Origin: Chthoniobacter flavus
Lineage (GTDB): Bacteria; Verrucomicrobiota; Verrucomicrobiia; Chthoniobacterales; Terrimicrobiaceae
Assembly (NCBI GenBank): GCA_945903555.1
Contig: CAMDOJ010000071.1
Coordinates: 1-8,910, forward strand
DNA: 8,910 nt
Direction: 5' to 3'
The position numbers and the translations under genes were made by a program. Shown piece after piece: positions 1-5,378 of the stretch. Position 1 is the stretch's first letter, and each line of letters begins with the position of its first letter. The notes under the pieces are model-generated. The model searched no databases and was not told the origin of the DNA. It saw only the letters and a program-made list of their open reading frames with translations.

Positions 1-359
1 TAATCCCAAATGACATCATCAATTGGAAAAGGAACATTCTGCTGGGCCTCAAAGGCAATAATAGAGATTACATCTTTGGGGGTTGTTCCAGGAAGTTTAA
101 CAAAGCGAGAAAAAACAGATTGGGAGGGGATCGTAACATGGACGTGTGCTCCTTTGTTGATTTTTAAAGCTTCACGCAATTCTCTGACCACGGTTTCGAT
201 CTGCATCGGGCGCGTGGCATCTGCGGTAGGGTCGGCGATGAGTTCGGACTTGCGAAAATCAACTAGCTTCAGCCCCCCATTTGGCAAGGCATTAAACTCC
301 GCCAAACTGACGGTTTGCATTCCCAAATTAAGAGCAAAAATACTATCCTTTCGCGCCAT
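1..359 (-). CDS. pilM: PilM-like type IV pilus assembly ATPase-fold protein (N-terminal part, runs off window)
   Basis: The visible 119 residues begin MARKDSIFALNLGMQTVSLA and end in FEAQQNVPFPIDDVIWD. Two features match PilM: the actin-fold opening (usually DIGSSSVKLVE) and the FEA-QQ-N-PFP-DDV block at residues 103-116, a PilM hallmark. PilM is a cytoplasmic actin-like protein that links the inner-membrane PilN/PilO proteins to the pilus machinery. The usual Asp of the first phosphate loop is Asn11 here, which may be a lineage trait. The ATG is 15 bases after the stop of the Amuc_1102-like gene, so the two are probably cotranscribed. The region before the start is pyrimidine-rich with no Shine-Dalgarno sequence. 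An Akkermansia Amuc_1101 homologue is the likely closest named relative. The assignment rests on motif and context, and the C-terminal two thirds are not visible. Confidence 0.8.
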   Translation of the reverse strand, partial: MARKDSIFALNLGMQTVSLAEFNALPNGGLKLVDFRKSELIADPTADATRPMQIETVVRELREALKINKGAHVHVTIPSQSVFSRFVKLPGTTPKDVISIIAFEAQQNVPFPIDDVIWD

Positions 360-374
360 AAGTAGAGAAAGAAT

Positions 375-1019
375 CTAGTTTCCGCTTTTTGCTTTGGGAG
401 GGAGATAATAATCCCAGGACAGAGCAGAAAATGGAGTGCTGTCCTTGGATAGAACTCGGCCTGCGACCGTCGATACAGACTCAAGTTGTGCCGGATTATC
501 CCACCAACCGGGCTTTCCTTTCATCGTGTATTGATCGGCTACGCCCGTGTCATCCGAGATCGTCACTCCGATATCAATGATGGCTTGCTGAACGGATGAG
601 GGCGGCTTGCCTTCAAAGAAAAAGGCGATTGTCTGAGGTGTTACGAAGGCCGCCACATGCAGACCTCTGAGCAATGGGGCTTCGGTTTGAGTGATGGTGC
701 CCGTGAGTAGGGTGGGCTTGCCGTCTTTGCTTGAAGATTTGTTATCGAGAAGAATGTAATAACTAAACGTGAGGTCACCAGAAAACTTGGGGGCATTAGT
801 CGCTGTGTCGTGGCGATCAAAAGTGACATCTATTTCCAACCACTGACCCGCTTTACCGGCAGATCTCTTCGAAGAGCCACCAGGAATCTCGGGAGAGCCG
901 ATCAACTCCGCCTCGACTTTTTTGATAGAATAATTTTTACCTTGGTTCGCTTGCAGCGGAAGAGCCAAAGCGAACAAAAGAGAGCATAACAACATCAGGA
1001 CTGGGGTGGTTTTTTTCAT
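375..1019 (-). CDS. Secreted Amuc_1102-like protein of the verrucomicrobial pilus locus
   Basis: The product has 214 residues. It starts with a classical signal peptide: MKK, then a hydrophobic stretch at about residues 6-20, with likely cleavage after LQA at residue 24. I see no lipobox. The mature part is rich in beta-forming segments, with a GKPGWWDNP motif near the C-terminus and an aromatic end (SALSWDYYLPP). Length, secretion and position directly before pilM match Amuc_1102 of Akkermansia muciniphila, a roughly 21 kDa protein encoded beside pilus genes. Its molecular function is not settled to my knowledge. A role at the periplasmic or surface side of the pilus is inferred from context only. 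The stop lies 15 bases before pilM. The start is chosen because it gives the signal peptide at the extreme N-terminus. Confidence 0.75.
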   Translation of the reverse strand: MKKTTPVLMLLCSLLFALALPLQANQGKNYSIKKVEAELIGSPEIPGGSSKRSAGKAGQWLEIDVTFDRHDTATNAPKFSGDLTFSYYILLDNKSSSKDGKPTLLTGTITQTEAPLLRGLHVAAFVTPQTIAFFFEGKPPSSVQQAIIDIGVTISDDTGVADQYTMKGKPGWWDNPAQLESVSTVAGRVLSKDSTPFSALSWDYYLPPKAKSGN

Positions 1020-1080
1020 GTCTTATGGGATGTGCTTTTTAACGTTAATGAATGCCGTATGGAAGGGCATGGTAGACCGA

Positions 1081-2031
1081 TTATACCTTATCACGGAAAA
1101 ACTCAATAGTTTCCCGAATGCCCGTGTCGAATTCCACTTTCGGCTCCCAACCTAGCACTTTGCGTGCGCGGGTGATATCAGGTTGCCGGACTTTGGGGTC
1201 ATCAACAGGAAGAGGTTTGTGCTCGATCTGGGATTGGGTGCCCGTGATGCGGCGAATTTCTTCACCGAACTCTCGGATGGTCATTTCGCGAGGGTTGCCG
1301 ATATTCACCGGTTCGTGAAAACCACTCATCATGAGGCGGAAGATGCCGTCAATGAGATCGGACACAAAGCAAAAGCTGCGGGTCTGACTGCCATCGCCAA
1401 AGATCGTCATGGGCTCGCCAGTAAGCGCTTGGCCGATGAAGGCAGGTACTACGCGGCCATCATTGAGGCGCATGCGCGGACCGTAGGTATTAAAAATACG
1501 AACGATGTGGGTGTTCATCTGATGGAAGCGATGGTAGGCCATCGTGATGGCTTCGGCGAAGCGTTTCGCTTCATCGTAAACCCCGCGTGGTCCGATGGGA
1601 TTCACATTGCCCCAGTAATCTTCTGTTTGCGGATGAATAAGAGGATCTCCGTAGCATTCCGAAGTGGAAGCGAGAAGAAACGAAGCGCCCTTTTCCCGGG
1701 CTAGGCCGAGGGCATTGTGTGTGCCCAGCGAGCCCACCTTGAGTGTCGGGATCGGGATTCTAAGGTAATCGATCGGGCTAGCCGGACTTGCAAAATGCCA
1801 AACGTAATCCACTTTGCCCGGAACAAAAATATATTCCGTGACATCGTGGCGGATGAATTTGAAGTCGGGGTTGCCCGCGAGGTGCTCGATATTAGCGACA
1901 TTCCCAGTGATGAGGTTGTCGATGGCGATGACGCGATGTCCCTCTTTGAGCAAGCGATCGCTCAGGTGTGAGCCGAGAAATCCTGAGCCACCGGTGATGA
2001 CGCTTGTTGGTTTAAGGGATGGCGCGTCCAT
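1081..2031 (-). CDS. UDP-glucuronate decarboxylase (UDP-xylose synthase)
   Basis: This 316-residue protein is an extended short-chain dehydrogenase of the UXS group, which converts UDP-glucuronate to UDP-xylose using bound NAD+. The Rossmann motif TGGSGFLG spans residues 13-20. The catalytic set is present: T123-S124-E125, then Y152xxxK156 within GPRGVYDEAKRFAEA. The family signature EDYWGNVNPIGPRG lies at 137-150. R218 in the GSQTRSF motif corresponds to the conserved substrate-binding Arg. In most UXS enzymes the catalytic segment reads TSEVYGDP, but here it is TSECYGDP, with Cys126. The start lies 11 bases after the ilvC stop with no clear ribosome binding site, so it is probably the last gene of an ilvN-ilvC-uxs unit. 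UDP-xylose would feed exopolysaccharide or lipopolysaccharide synthesis. The metabolic link to branched-chain amino acids is not obvious. Confidence 0.93.
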   Translation of the reverse strand: MDAPSLKPTSVITGGSGFLGSHLSDRLLKEGHRVIAIDNLITGNVANIEHLAGNPDFKFIRHDVTEYIFVPGKVDYVWHFASPASPIDYLRIPIPTLKVGSLGTHNALGLAREKGASFLLASTSECYGDPLIHPQTEDYWGNVNPIGPRGVYDEAKRFAEAITMAYHRFHQMNTHIVRIFNTYGPRMRLNDGRVVPAFIGQALTGEPMTIFGDGSQTRSFCFVSDLIDGIFRLMMSGFHEPVNIGNPREMTIREFGEEIRRITGTQSQIEHKPLPVDDPKVRQPDITRARKVLGWEPKVEFDTGIRETIEFFRDKV

Positions 2032-2042
2032 AGGTAAGATGC

Positions 2043-3074
2043 CTAGGAATTATAGGCTGCTTGAGCGCCCTTCAAATTCTTTTTTTGAATCCATGGCATC
2101 AAGGAGCGGAGGCGTTCGCCGGTTTTTTCGATCGGGTGCTTCTCGCCGTCCTTGAGGAGAGCGTTGTAGCGTTTGTAGCCACCTTGGAATTCCTTAATCC
2201 ATTCTTTTGCGAACTTCCCGGACTGGATGTCTTTGAGGGCCACTTTCATGCGTTTTTTCACCGATGCATCGATGATTTTTGGTCCCACGCTCACATCGCC
2301 CCACTTGGCTGTCTCGCTGATCGAGAAGCGCATGCCGGCGATACCGGACTCGTTCATGAGATCAACGATCAATTTTAGCTCGTGGAGGCATTCGAAATAA
2401 GCCATCTCGGGAGAGTAACCGGCCTCGATGAGTGTCTCAAATCCCGCTTGAACAAGTGCGGAGCAACCGCCGCAAAGAACGGTTTGCTCACCGAAGAGAT
2501 CGGTCTCGGTCTCTTCCTTGAAGGTGGTTTCCAGCACACCGCCGCGTGTTCCACCGATGCCCTTAGCCCAAGCAAGAGCGAGTTTTTTTGCATCTTTGCC
2601 GGGATTTTGATAGATGGCGATGAGGGTTGGAACACCTTTGCCTTCGGTGTATTGGCGGCGAACGATGTGACCCGGGCCTTTAGGAGCCACCATGATGACG
2701 TTCACTTCCGCTGGAGGAATGATCGTTTTGTAATGGATACTGAAGCCATGTGAGAAGACGATTGTTTTGCCCTTTTTAAGATTCGGGGCGATGTCCTTCG
2801 CGTAAGCGGCTGGTTGCTTGGTGTCGGGAATGGCAACCATAATGACGTCGCCACGGCGCACGGCTTCGTCCGTGTCAAACACATTGAAACCTTGCTTCTC
2901 GGCTACAGCGCGGCTTTTCGATTTAGGATAAAGACCAATGATCACGTTGACTCCGCTTTCCTTGAGGTTCAAAGCGTGGGCATGGCCTTGGGATCCGAAT
3001 CCCAGAACGGCTACGGTTTTCCCCTTGAGAACTTTGAGGTCGGCGTCTTTATCGGTATAGATTTTGGCGGGCAT
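2043..3074 (-). CDS. ilvC: Ketol-acid reductoisomerase, class I (short form)
   Basis: The 343-residue product catalyses Mg2+-dependent isomerisation and NAD(P)H reduction of acetolactate and acetohydroxybutyrate, the second common step of valine, leucine and isoleucine synthesis. The N-terminal Rossmann motif is VLGFGSQGHAHALNLKESG (residues 23-41). The cofactor loop GLYPKSKS follows at 47-54. FSHGFSIHY carries His109, and VAPKGPGHIVRRQY lies at 129-142. The metal-binding residues are D192 and E196 (ETDLFGEQ) and E228 and E232 (YFECLHE), with the substrate loop SISETA at 251-256. The loop has Tyr49 where Arg is common, and ends in Ser rather than Asp, which suggests NADPH preference (inference). 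The length fits class I enzymes of about 330-340 residues. The gene begins 39 bases after ilvN and is almost certainly cotranscribed with it. Confidence 0.97.
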   Translation of the reverse strand: MPAKIYTDKDADLKVLKGKTVAVLGFGSQGHAHALNLKESGVNVIIGLYPKSKSRAVAEKQGFNVFDTDEAVRRGDVIMVAIPDTKQPAAYAKDIAPNLKKGKTIVFSHGFSIHYKTIIPPAEVNVIMVAPKGPGHIVRRQYTEGKGVPTLIAIYQNPGKDAKKLALAWAKGIGGTRGGVLETTFKEETETDLFGEQTVLCGGCSALVQAGFETLIEAGYSPEMAYFECLHELKLIVDLMNESGIAGMRFSISETAKWGDVSVGPKIIDASVKKRMKVALKDIQSGKFAKEWIKEFQGGYKRYNALLKDGEKHPIEKTGERLRSLMPWIQKKNLKGAQAAYNS

Positions 3075-3113
3075 GGGTTTTAGGTGTGTTGTTTGTATTG
3101 TGTGAGTTGATTT

Positions 3114-3590
3114 TTATTCGACGCGAGCAAGGGCGACTTTGCCTGTGCGGGTCACGTCTTCGATACCAAAGGTATCCATGAGGCTGAGAAATTTACTGAT
3201 CTTCGTTTCTGTTCCAGTGATCTCGATGGCGAGCTTGGTGGGTTGAACGTCGATGATTTTGGCGCGGAAGATGTCGCAGATTTGCATGACCTCCGCGCGA
3301 TTTTTGGAATCCGCGCTCACTCGCAGCAGAACCAATTCGCGATCGACATACTCTTCATCTCGGAAGTCCTGAACCTCAATCACGTCAACCAGCTTCTCGA
3401 GCTGTTTGGTGACTTGCTCCAAAACTTTGTCATCCCCACGCGTGACGATCGTCATCCGCGAGGCGGAGGGATCCAGCGTTGGGCCGACATTAAGGGTGTC
3501 GATGTTGAATCCGCGACCGCTGAACATGCCCGCAATGCGGGTCAGCACGCCGAATTTATTTTCCACTAGAATCGAGATGGTGTGACGCAT
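3114..3590 (-). CDS. ilvN: Acetolactate synthase small (regulatory) subunit
   Basis: From the ATG at 3590 the product has 158 residues, close to the 163 of E. coli IlvH. It binds the catalytic IlvB/IlvI subunit, activates it and confers valine feedback inhibition. The N-terminal ACT domain (about residues 2-75) contains ILVENKFGVLTRIAGMFSGR and GFNIDTLNVG. N11, G14 and N29 match the positions that contact valine in IlvH. The C-terminal domain ends with RTGKVALARVE, a family signature. The reading frame stays open to an ATG at 3689, but the extra 33 residues are arginine-rich and unrelated to the family, and that start lies upstream of a promoter-like sequence, so MRHTISIL is chosen. No Shine-Dalgarno precedes it. 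ilvB is not adjacent, which is unusual because ilvB-ilvN-ilvC is the common order. Confidence 0.95.
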   Translation of the reverse strand: MRHTISILVENKFGVLTRIAGMFSGRGFNIDTLNVGPTLDPSASRMTIVTRGDDKVLEQVTKQLEKLVDVIEVQDFRDEEYVDRELVLLRVSADSKNRAEVMQICDIFRAKIIDVQPTKLAIEITGTETKISKFLSLMDTFGIEDVTRTGKVALARVE

Positions 3591-3609
3591 GAAATCAAAA
3601 AGGAGGGCG

Positions 3610-3638
3610 ATATTGCCGTGCGACCTGCGTGTCGTCAA
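3610..3638 (-). promoter_or_regulatory. Candidate sigma-70 promoter for ilvN-ilvC-uxs
   Basis: On the minus strand TTGACG (3638-3633) is separated by 17 bases from CAATAT (3615-3610). The -35 matches five of six consensus bases and the -10 matches three, including the key second A and last T. Transcription would begin near 3603, giving a 5' leader of only about 13 bases before the ilvN ATG. That leaves no room for a branched-chain attenuator or leader peptide. The position downstream of the H1-gene terminator fits a new transcription unit. It is a prediction from sequence only. Confidence 0.45.
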
Positions 3639-3762
3639 TCCGCAATCTCTCCTTCGAGCCAAAAAAAGATGCGGCGAACACGAAATCAAGCGGGACAGCT
3701 AGAGCAATGCGAGCATGATGGCGAATCGTACTGGAGAGGACGGGAGGGAATCTCGAGTGGGC

Positions 3763-3798
3763 AAAAAAATTGAAGGAAGTCTTGCGACTTCCTTCAAT
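3763..3798 (-). terminator. Rho-independent terminator after the H1-like gene
   Basis: A perfect 13-bp inverted repeat (arms 3769-3781 and 3786-3798, ATTGAAGGAAGTC and its complement) encloses a four-base loop. On the minus strand it is followed by a run of T residues (the A run at 3763-3769 on the plus strand). It lies 37 bases beyond the stop of the H1-like gene and points the right way to end its transcript. It also separates that gene from the ilvN unit. There is no T run on the plus-strand side, so it is unidirectional. Confidence 0.9.
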
Positions 3799-3835
3799 CT
3801 GATCCTGCGACAGTGTCGTGAGACAGCTTCGCGGG

Positions 3836-4033
3836 TTATTTCTTTTTAGCTGGAGCTGCTTTCTTAGCTGGAGCTGCTTTTTTAGCTGGAGCTGCTTTTT
3901 TAGCTGGAGCTGCTTTTTTAGCTGGAGCTGCTTTTTTAGCTACTACGGTTTTCTTAGCGGCTGGCTTTTTTGCTACGGCGGCTTTCTTGGCAGGTGCCGC
4001 TTTTTTAGCTACTGGTTTCTTTGATACTGGCAT
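3836..4033 (-). CDS. Histone H1-like lysine/alanine/proline-rich DNA-binding protein
   Basis: The 65-residue product starts MPVSKKPVAKKAAPAKKA and continues with repeated KKAAPA units to a final KKK. It contains only K, A, P, V, T, S and M, with about 26 lysines and no acidic residues. This is the composition of eukaryotic H1 C-terminal tails and of bacterial H1-like proteins such as chlamydial Hc2, which bind DNA nonspecifically through unstructured basic tails. A role in nucleoid compaction is inferred. It is the only gene in the window with a convincing Shine-Dalgarno sequence (AAGGGGGGAT, about 6 bases from the ATG), which suggests high expression. It has its own upstream region of about 185 bases and an intrinsic terminator, so it is probably monocistronic. 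The real repeat number could vary between strains. Confidence 0.85.
   Translation of the reverse strand: MPVSKKPVAKKAAPAKKAAVAKKPAAKKTVVAKKAAPAKKAAPAKKAAPAKKAAPAKKAAPAKKK
3848..3937. repeat. Five tandem copies of an 18-bp unit within the H1-like gene
   Basis: The 13-base core agctggagctgct starts at 3848, 3866, 3884, 3902 and 3920, each followed by a 5-base T-rich linker. The only difference is a C in the first linker (ttctt at 3861-3865). On the coding strand each unit encodes six residues, a permutation of KKAAPA. Synonymous sites are nearly identical, which points to recent expansion or ongoing homogenisation by slippage rather than selection on protein alone. More diverged copies continue to about 4012. 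Because the unit is a multiple of three, gains and losses change protein length without a frameshift. Confidence 0.95.
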
Positions 4034-4074
4034 TTAATATCCCCCCTTTCTCTCCGCATTCGCGGGAAAATGTT

Positions 4075-4115
4075 TGTGAAAATGTTGTGAATAAGTCACT
4101 GCGCATTGTGAATAA
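4075..4115 (-). promoter_or_regulatory. Cluster of DnaA-box-like sites upstream of the H1-like gene
   Basis: On the minus strand two perfect TTATNCACA matches (TTATTCACA) lie at 4115-4107 and 4094-4086. A near match, ATTTTCACA with one mismatch, lies at 4083-4075. All three face the same way. The start-to-start offsets are 21 and 11 bases, two and one helical turns, so a protein could occupy one face of the helix. The first two sit in a longer 13-base direct repeat (TTGTGAATAAGTC on the plus strand at 4085 and 4106). This could be a DnaA-controlled promoter, part of a replication origin, or operators of an unknown regulator. Confidence 0.5.
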
Positions 4116-4137
4116 GTCTGCGGCGCGTTGACGTCAA
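4109..4137 (-). promoter_or_regulatory. Possible promoter of the H1-like gene
   Basis: On the minus strand TTGACG (4137-4132) lies 17 bases before TATTCA (4114-4109). The -35 is good but the -10 is weak, with three matches. The -35 is inside a perfect 10-base palindrome, TTGACGTCAA (4128-4137), and the -10 overlaps the first DnaA-box-like site. If real, transcription would start near 4102 and leave a leader of about 68 bases. The overlap would allow repression by whatever binds the boxes. Confidence 0.3.
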
Positions 4138-4218
4138 TATCAATTTTTAAAAAAATCACTGGTCAGGATAATTTTTATTCTTTGAGTGGGATTGGATTAA
4201 ACGGAGGGAGGAAGGGCA

Positions 4219-4761
4219 CTAAGGGCAGCGCAAGATTTGAAGCACCTCTGCGGCGATATCCGACGTATTCCACAAGCGGCCAACGCCTTCATACCCACAA
4301 GCCAGCAAACCTTCCTCAGGACCTAAAAAAGTGGCCCCACGATGCTTGAGGCGAGCGACATTTTCTTGCGTGGCCGCATGGAGCCACATTTTACCATTCA
4401 TGGCAGGGGCGATCAGTAATGGGCATGTGACAGCAAGAGCGATGGATGTAAGCGCATCATCCGCGATGCCGCACGCTAGTTTAGCCAGCGTGTTAGCGGT
4501 TGCTGGGGCGATCAGAAGCAGGTCGGCGGAATCGGCCAAGGCGATGTGACCAGGGTGCCAAGATTCTTTTTCATCAAAAATACCAGTGGTGACTGGGTTG
4601 CGCGAAAGTGTCTGAAAAGTGAGGGGGGAGACGAATTCGGTGGCATGACGGGTCATAACGACTTGGACGTTGAGGCCGCTCTGGGTGAGGCTGCTCGTGA
4701 GGTCAGCGGCTTTGTAGCAAGCGATGGAGCCAGTCACACCCAAGATGATATTTTTTTTCAT
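4219..4761 (-). CDS. coaC: Phosphopantothenoylcysteine decarboxylase, stand-alone CoaC
   Basis: The 180-residue flavoprotein decarboxylates phosphopantothenoylcysteine to phosphopantetheine in CoA synthesis. Motifs run in family order: the FMN-binding GVTGSIACYK (residues 8-17); catalytic His72 in HPGHIALADSADLLLIAP; APATANTLAK; the PxMNxxMW substrate clamp as PAMNGKMW (119-126); and LACGYEGVGRL with Cys155, the residue that reduces the enethiol intermediate. The usual bacterial CoaBC protein is about 400 residues with a C-terminal CoaB ligase. Here the frame ends after the decarboxylase, and I see no CoaB sequence in the following 185 bases. CoaB must be encoded elsewhere. The ATG overlaps the gmk stop as ATGA, indicating translational coupling. 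An in-frame upstream ATG at 4878 would add 39 non-family residues overlapping gmk and is rejected. Confidence 0.93.
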   Translation of the reverse strand: MKKNIILGVTGSIACYKAADLTSSLTQSGLNVQVVMTRHATEFVSPLTFQTLSRNPVTTGIFDEKESWHPGHIALADSADLLLIAPATANTLAKLACGIADDALTSIALAVTCPLLIAPAMNGKMWLHAATQENVARLKHRGATFLGPEEGLLACGYEGVGRLWNTSDIAAEVLQILRCP

Positions 4762-5378
4762 GAGAAAGAAAGGTTGAGGCGCCGAGTCAGGTAGCGTTCC
4801 GCGCGCATGATGCCGCGAAATTTTTCGATGTCCTCTTCCATTGAGCCACTGATGACGGTGTAGCGATAGTCGTGCCACTTCTGCATTTCGGAAGAGGCGT
4901 TTCGGAGGCGCGTTTCGACTTGTTCTTCGGTTTCGGTTCCGCGGCGGCGGAGCCTGCGTGAGAGCTCTTCGAGGCCGGGAGGCATAATGAAAACATCAGC
5001 CAAAGCGGCTTGAATAAAAGGATCGCCGCAGGATCGGATGCTCTCGGCTCCAGCTGTGTCAACATCCAACAAAACATCCACGCCATTTTCTAGGTGGGCC
5101 AGGACATTGGATTTGAGAGTTCCGTAAAAGTGACCATGGACTTCCGCGTGCTCGAGAAAATCCCCTAGCACGATATGCGACTGGAACTCTGCATCAGTCA
5201 TAAAAAAATAATCCTCTCCATGTGATTCCCCTCGGCGTGGCAGACGGGTCGTGCAGGAGACGGAGTAAATAAAATCTCCCTTTTGTCGCAGGGAGCTGAT
5301 GAGGGTGGTCTTGCCTGCTCCGGATGGGGCGGAGATGACGAAGAGAATTCCGGTGCGGGTGATGGAGAGTTTATTCAA
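4758..5378 (-). CDS. gmk: Guanylate kinase, probable TTG start
   Basis: Gmk phosphorylates GMP to GDP with ATP. From the TTG at 5378 the protein has 206 residues, against 207 in E. coli. The P-loop is ISAPSGAGKTT (about residues 15-25). The GMP-binding block SVSCTTRLPRRGE...EDYFF follows at about 39-59, then FLEHAEVHGHFYGT with Glu76 and Tyr85, and the lid RRLRRRGTETEEQVETRL. DVDTAGA replaces the common DIDWQGA. No ATG lies between the end of yicC and the P-loop. The frame stays open to an ATG at 5630, but those 84 extra residues are a serine- and proline-rich shadow of yicC. TTG at 5387 is an alternative. The chosen start overlaps the yicC stop by 8 bases, and the 3' end overlaps coaC. rpoZ, often found next to gmk, is absent. 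Confidence 0.93.
   Translation of the reverse strand: MNKLSITRTGILFVISAPSGAGKTTLISSLRQKGDFIYSVSCTTRLPRRGESHGEDYFFMTDAEFQSHIVLGDFLEHAEVHGHFYGTLKSNVLAHLENGVDVLLDVDTAGAESIRSCGDPFIQAALADVFIMPPGLEELSRRLRRRGTETEEQVETRLRNASSEMQKWHDYRYTVISGSMEEDIEKFRGIMRAERYLTRRLNLSFS

Noticed and set aside
1052..1070. Possible terminator between the UXS and Amuc_1102-like genes (ATGCC/GGCAT, 9-base loop)
   Set aside because: The stem is only five pairs with a long loop and no T run on the minus strand.
1183..1704. 173-codon open frame on the plus strand
   Set aside because: It is antisense to the UXS gene and shows no domain or start signal.
3591..3689. N-terminal extension of IlvN from the ATG at 3689
   Set aside because: It is arginine-rich, absent from the family, and upstream of the likely promoter.
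3618..3773. Plus-strand small gene: GTG at 3618 preceded by AAGGAGG at 3600
   Set aside because: The Shine-Dalgarno match is tempting, but the 51-residue product is Arg/Gln-rich with no recognisable motif, it runs through the ilvN promoter region into the terminator arm, and no other gene here uses this strand. Only conservation or ribosome profiling could rescue it.
3848..3937. CRISPR-like regular repeats
   Set aside because: The units are 18 bp, directly abutting, without unique spacers, and they encode KKAAPA repeats in frame.
4034..4218. Remnant of a CoaB domain after coaC
   Set aside because: No CoaB-like motif (such as VTAGGT) can be read in this stretch on the minus strand, so a frameshifted coaBC is unlikely.
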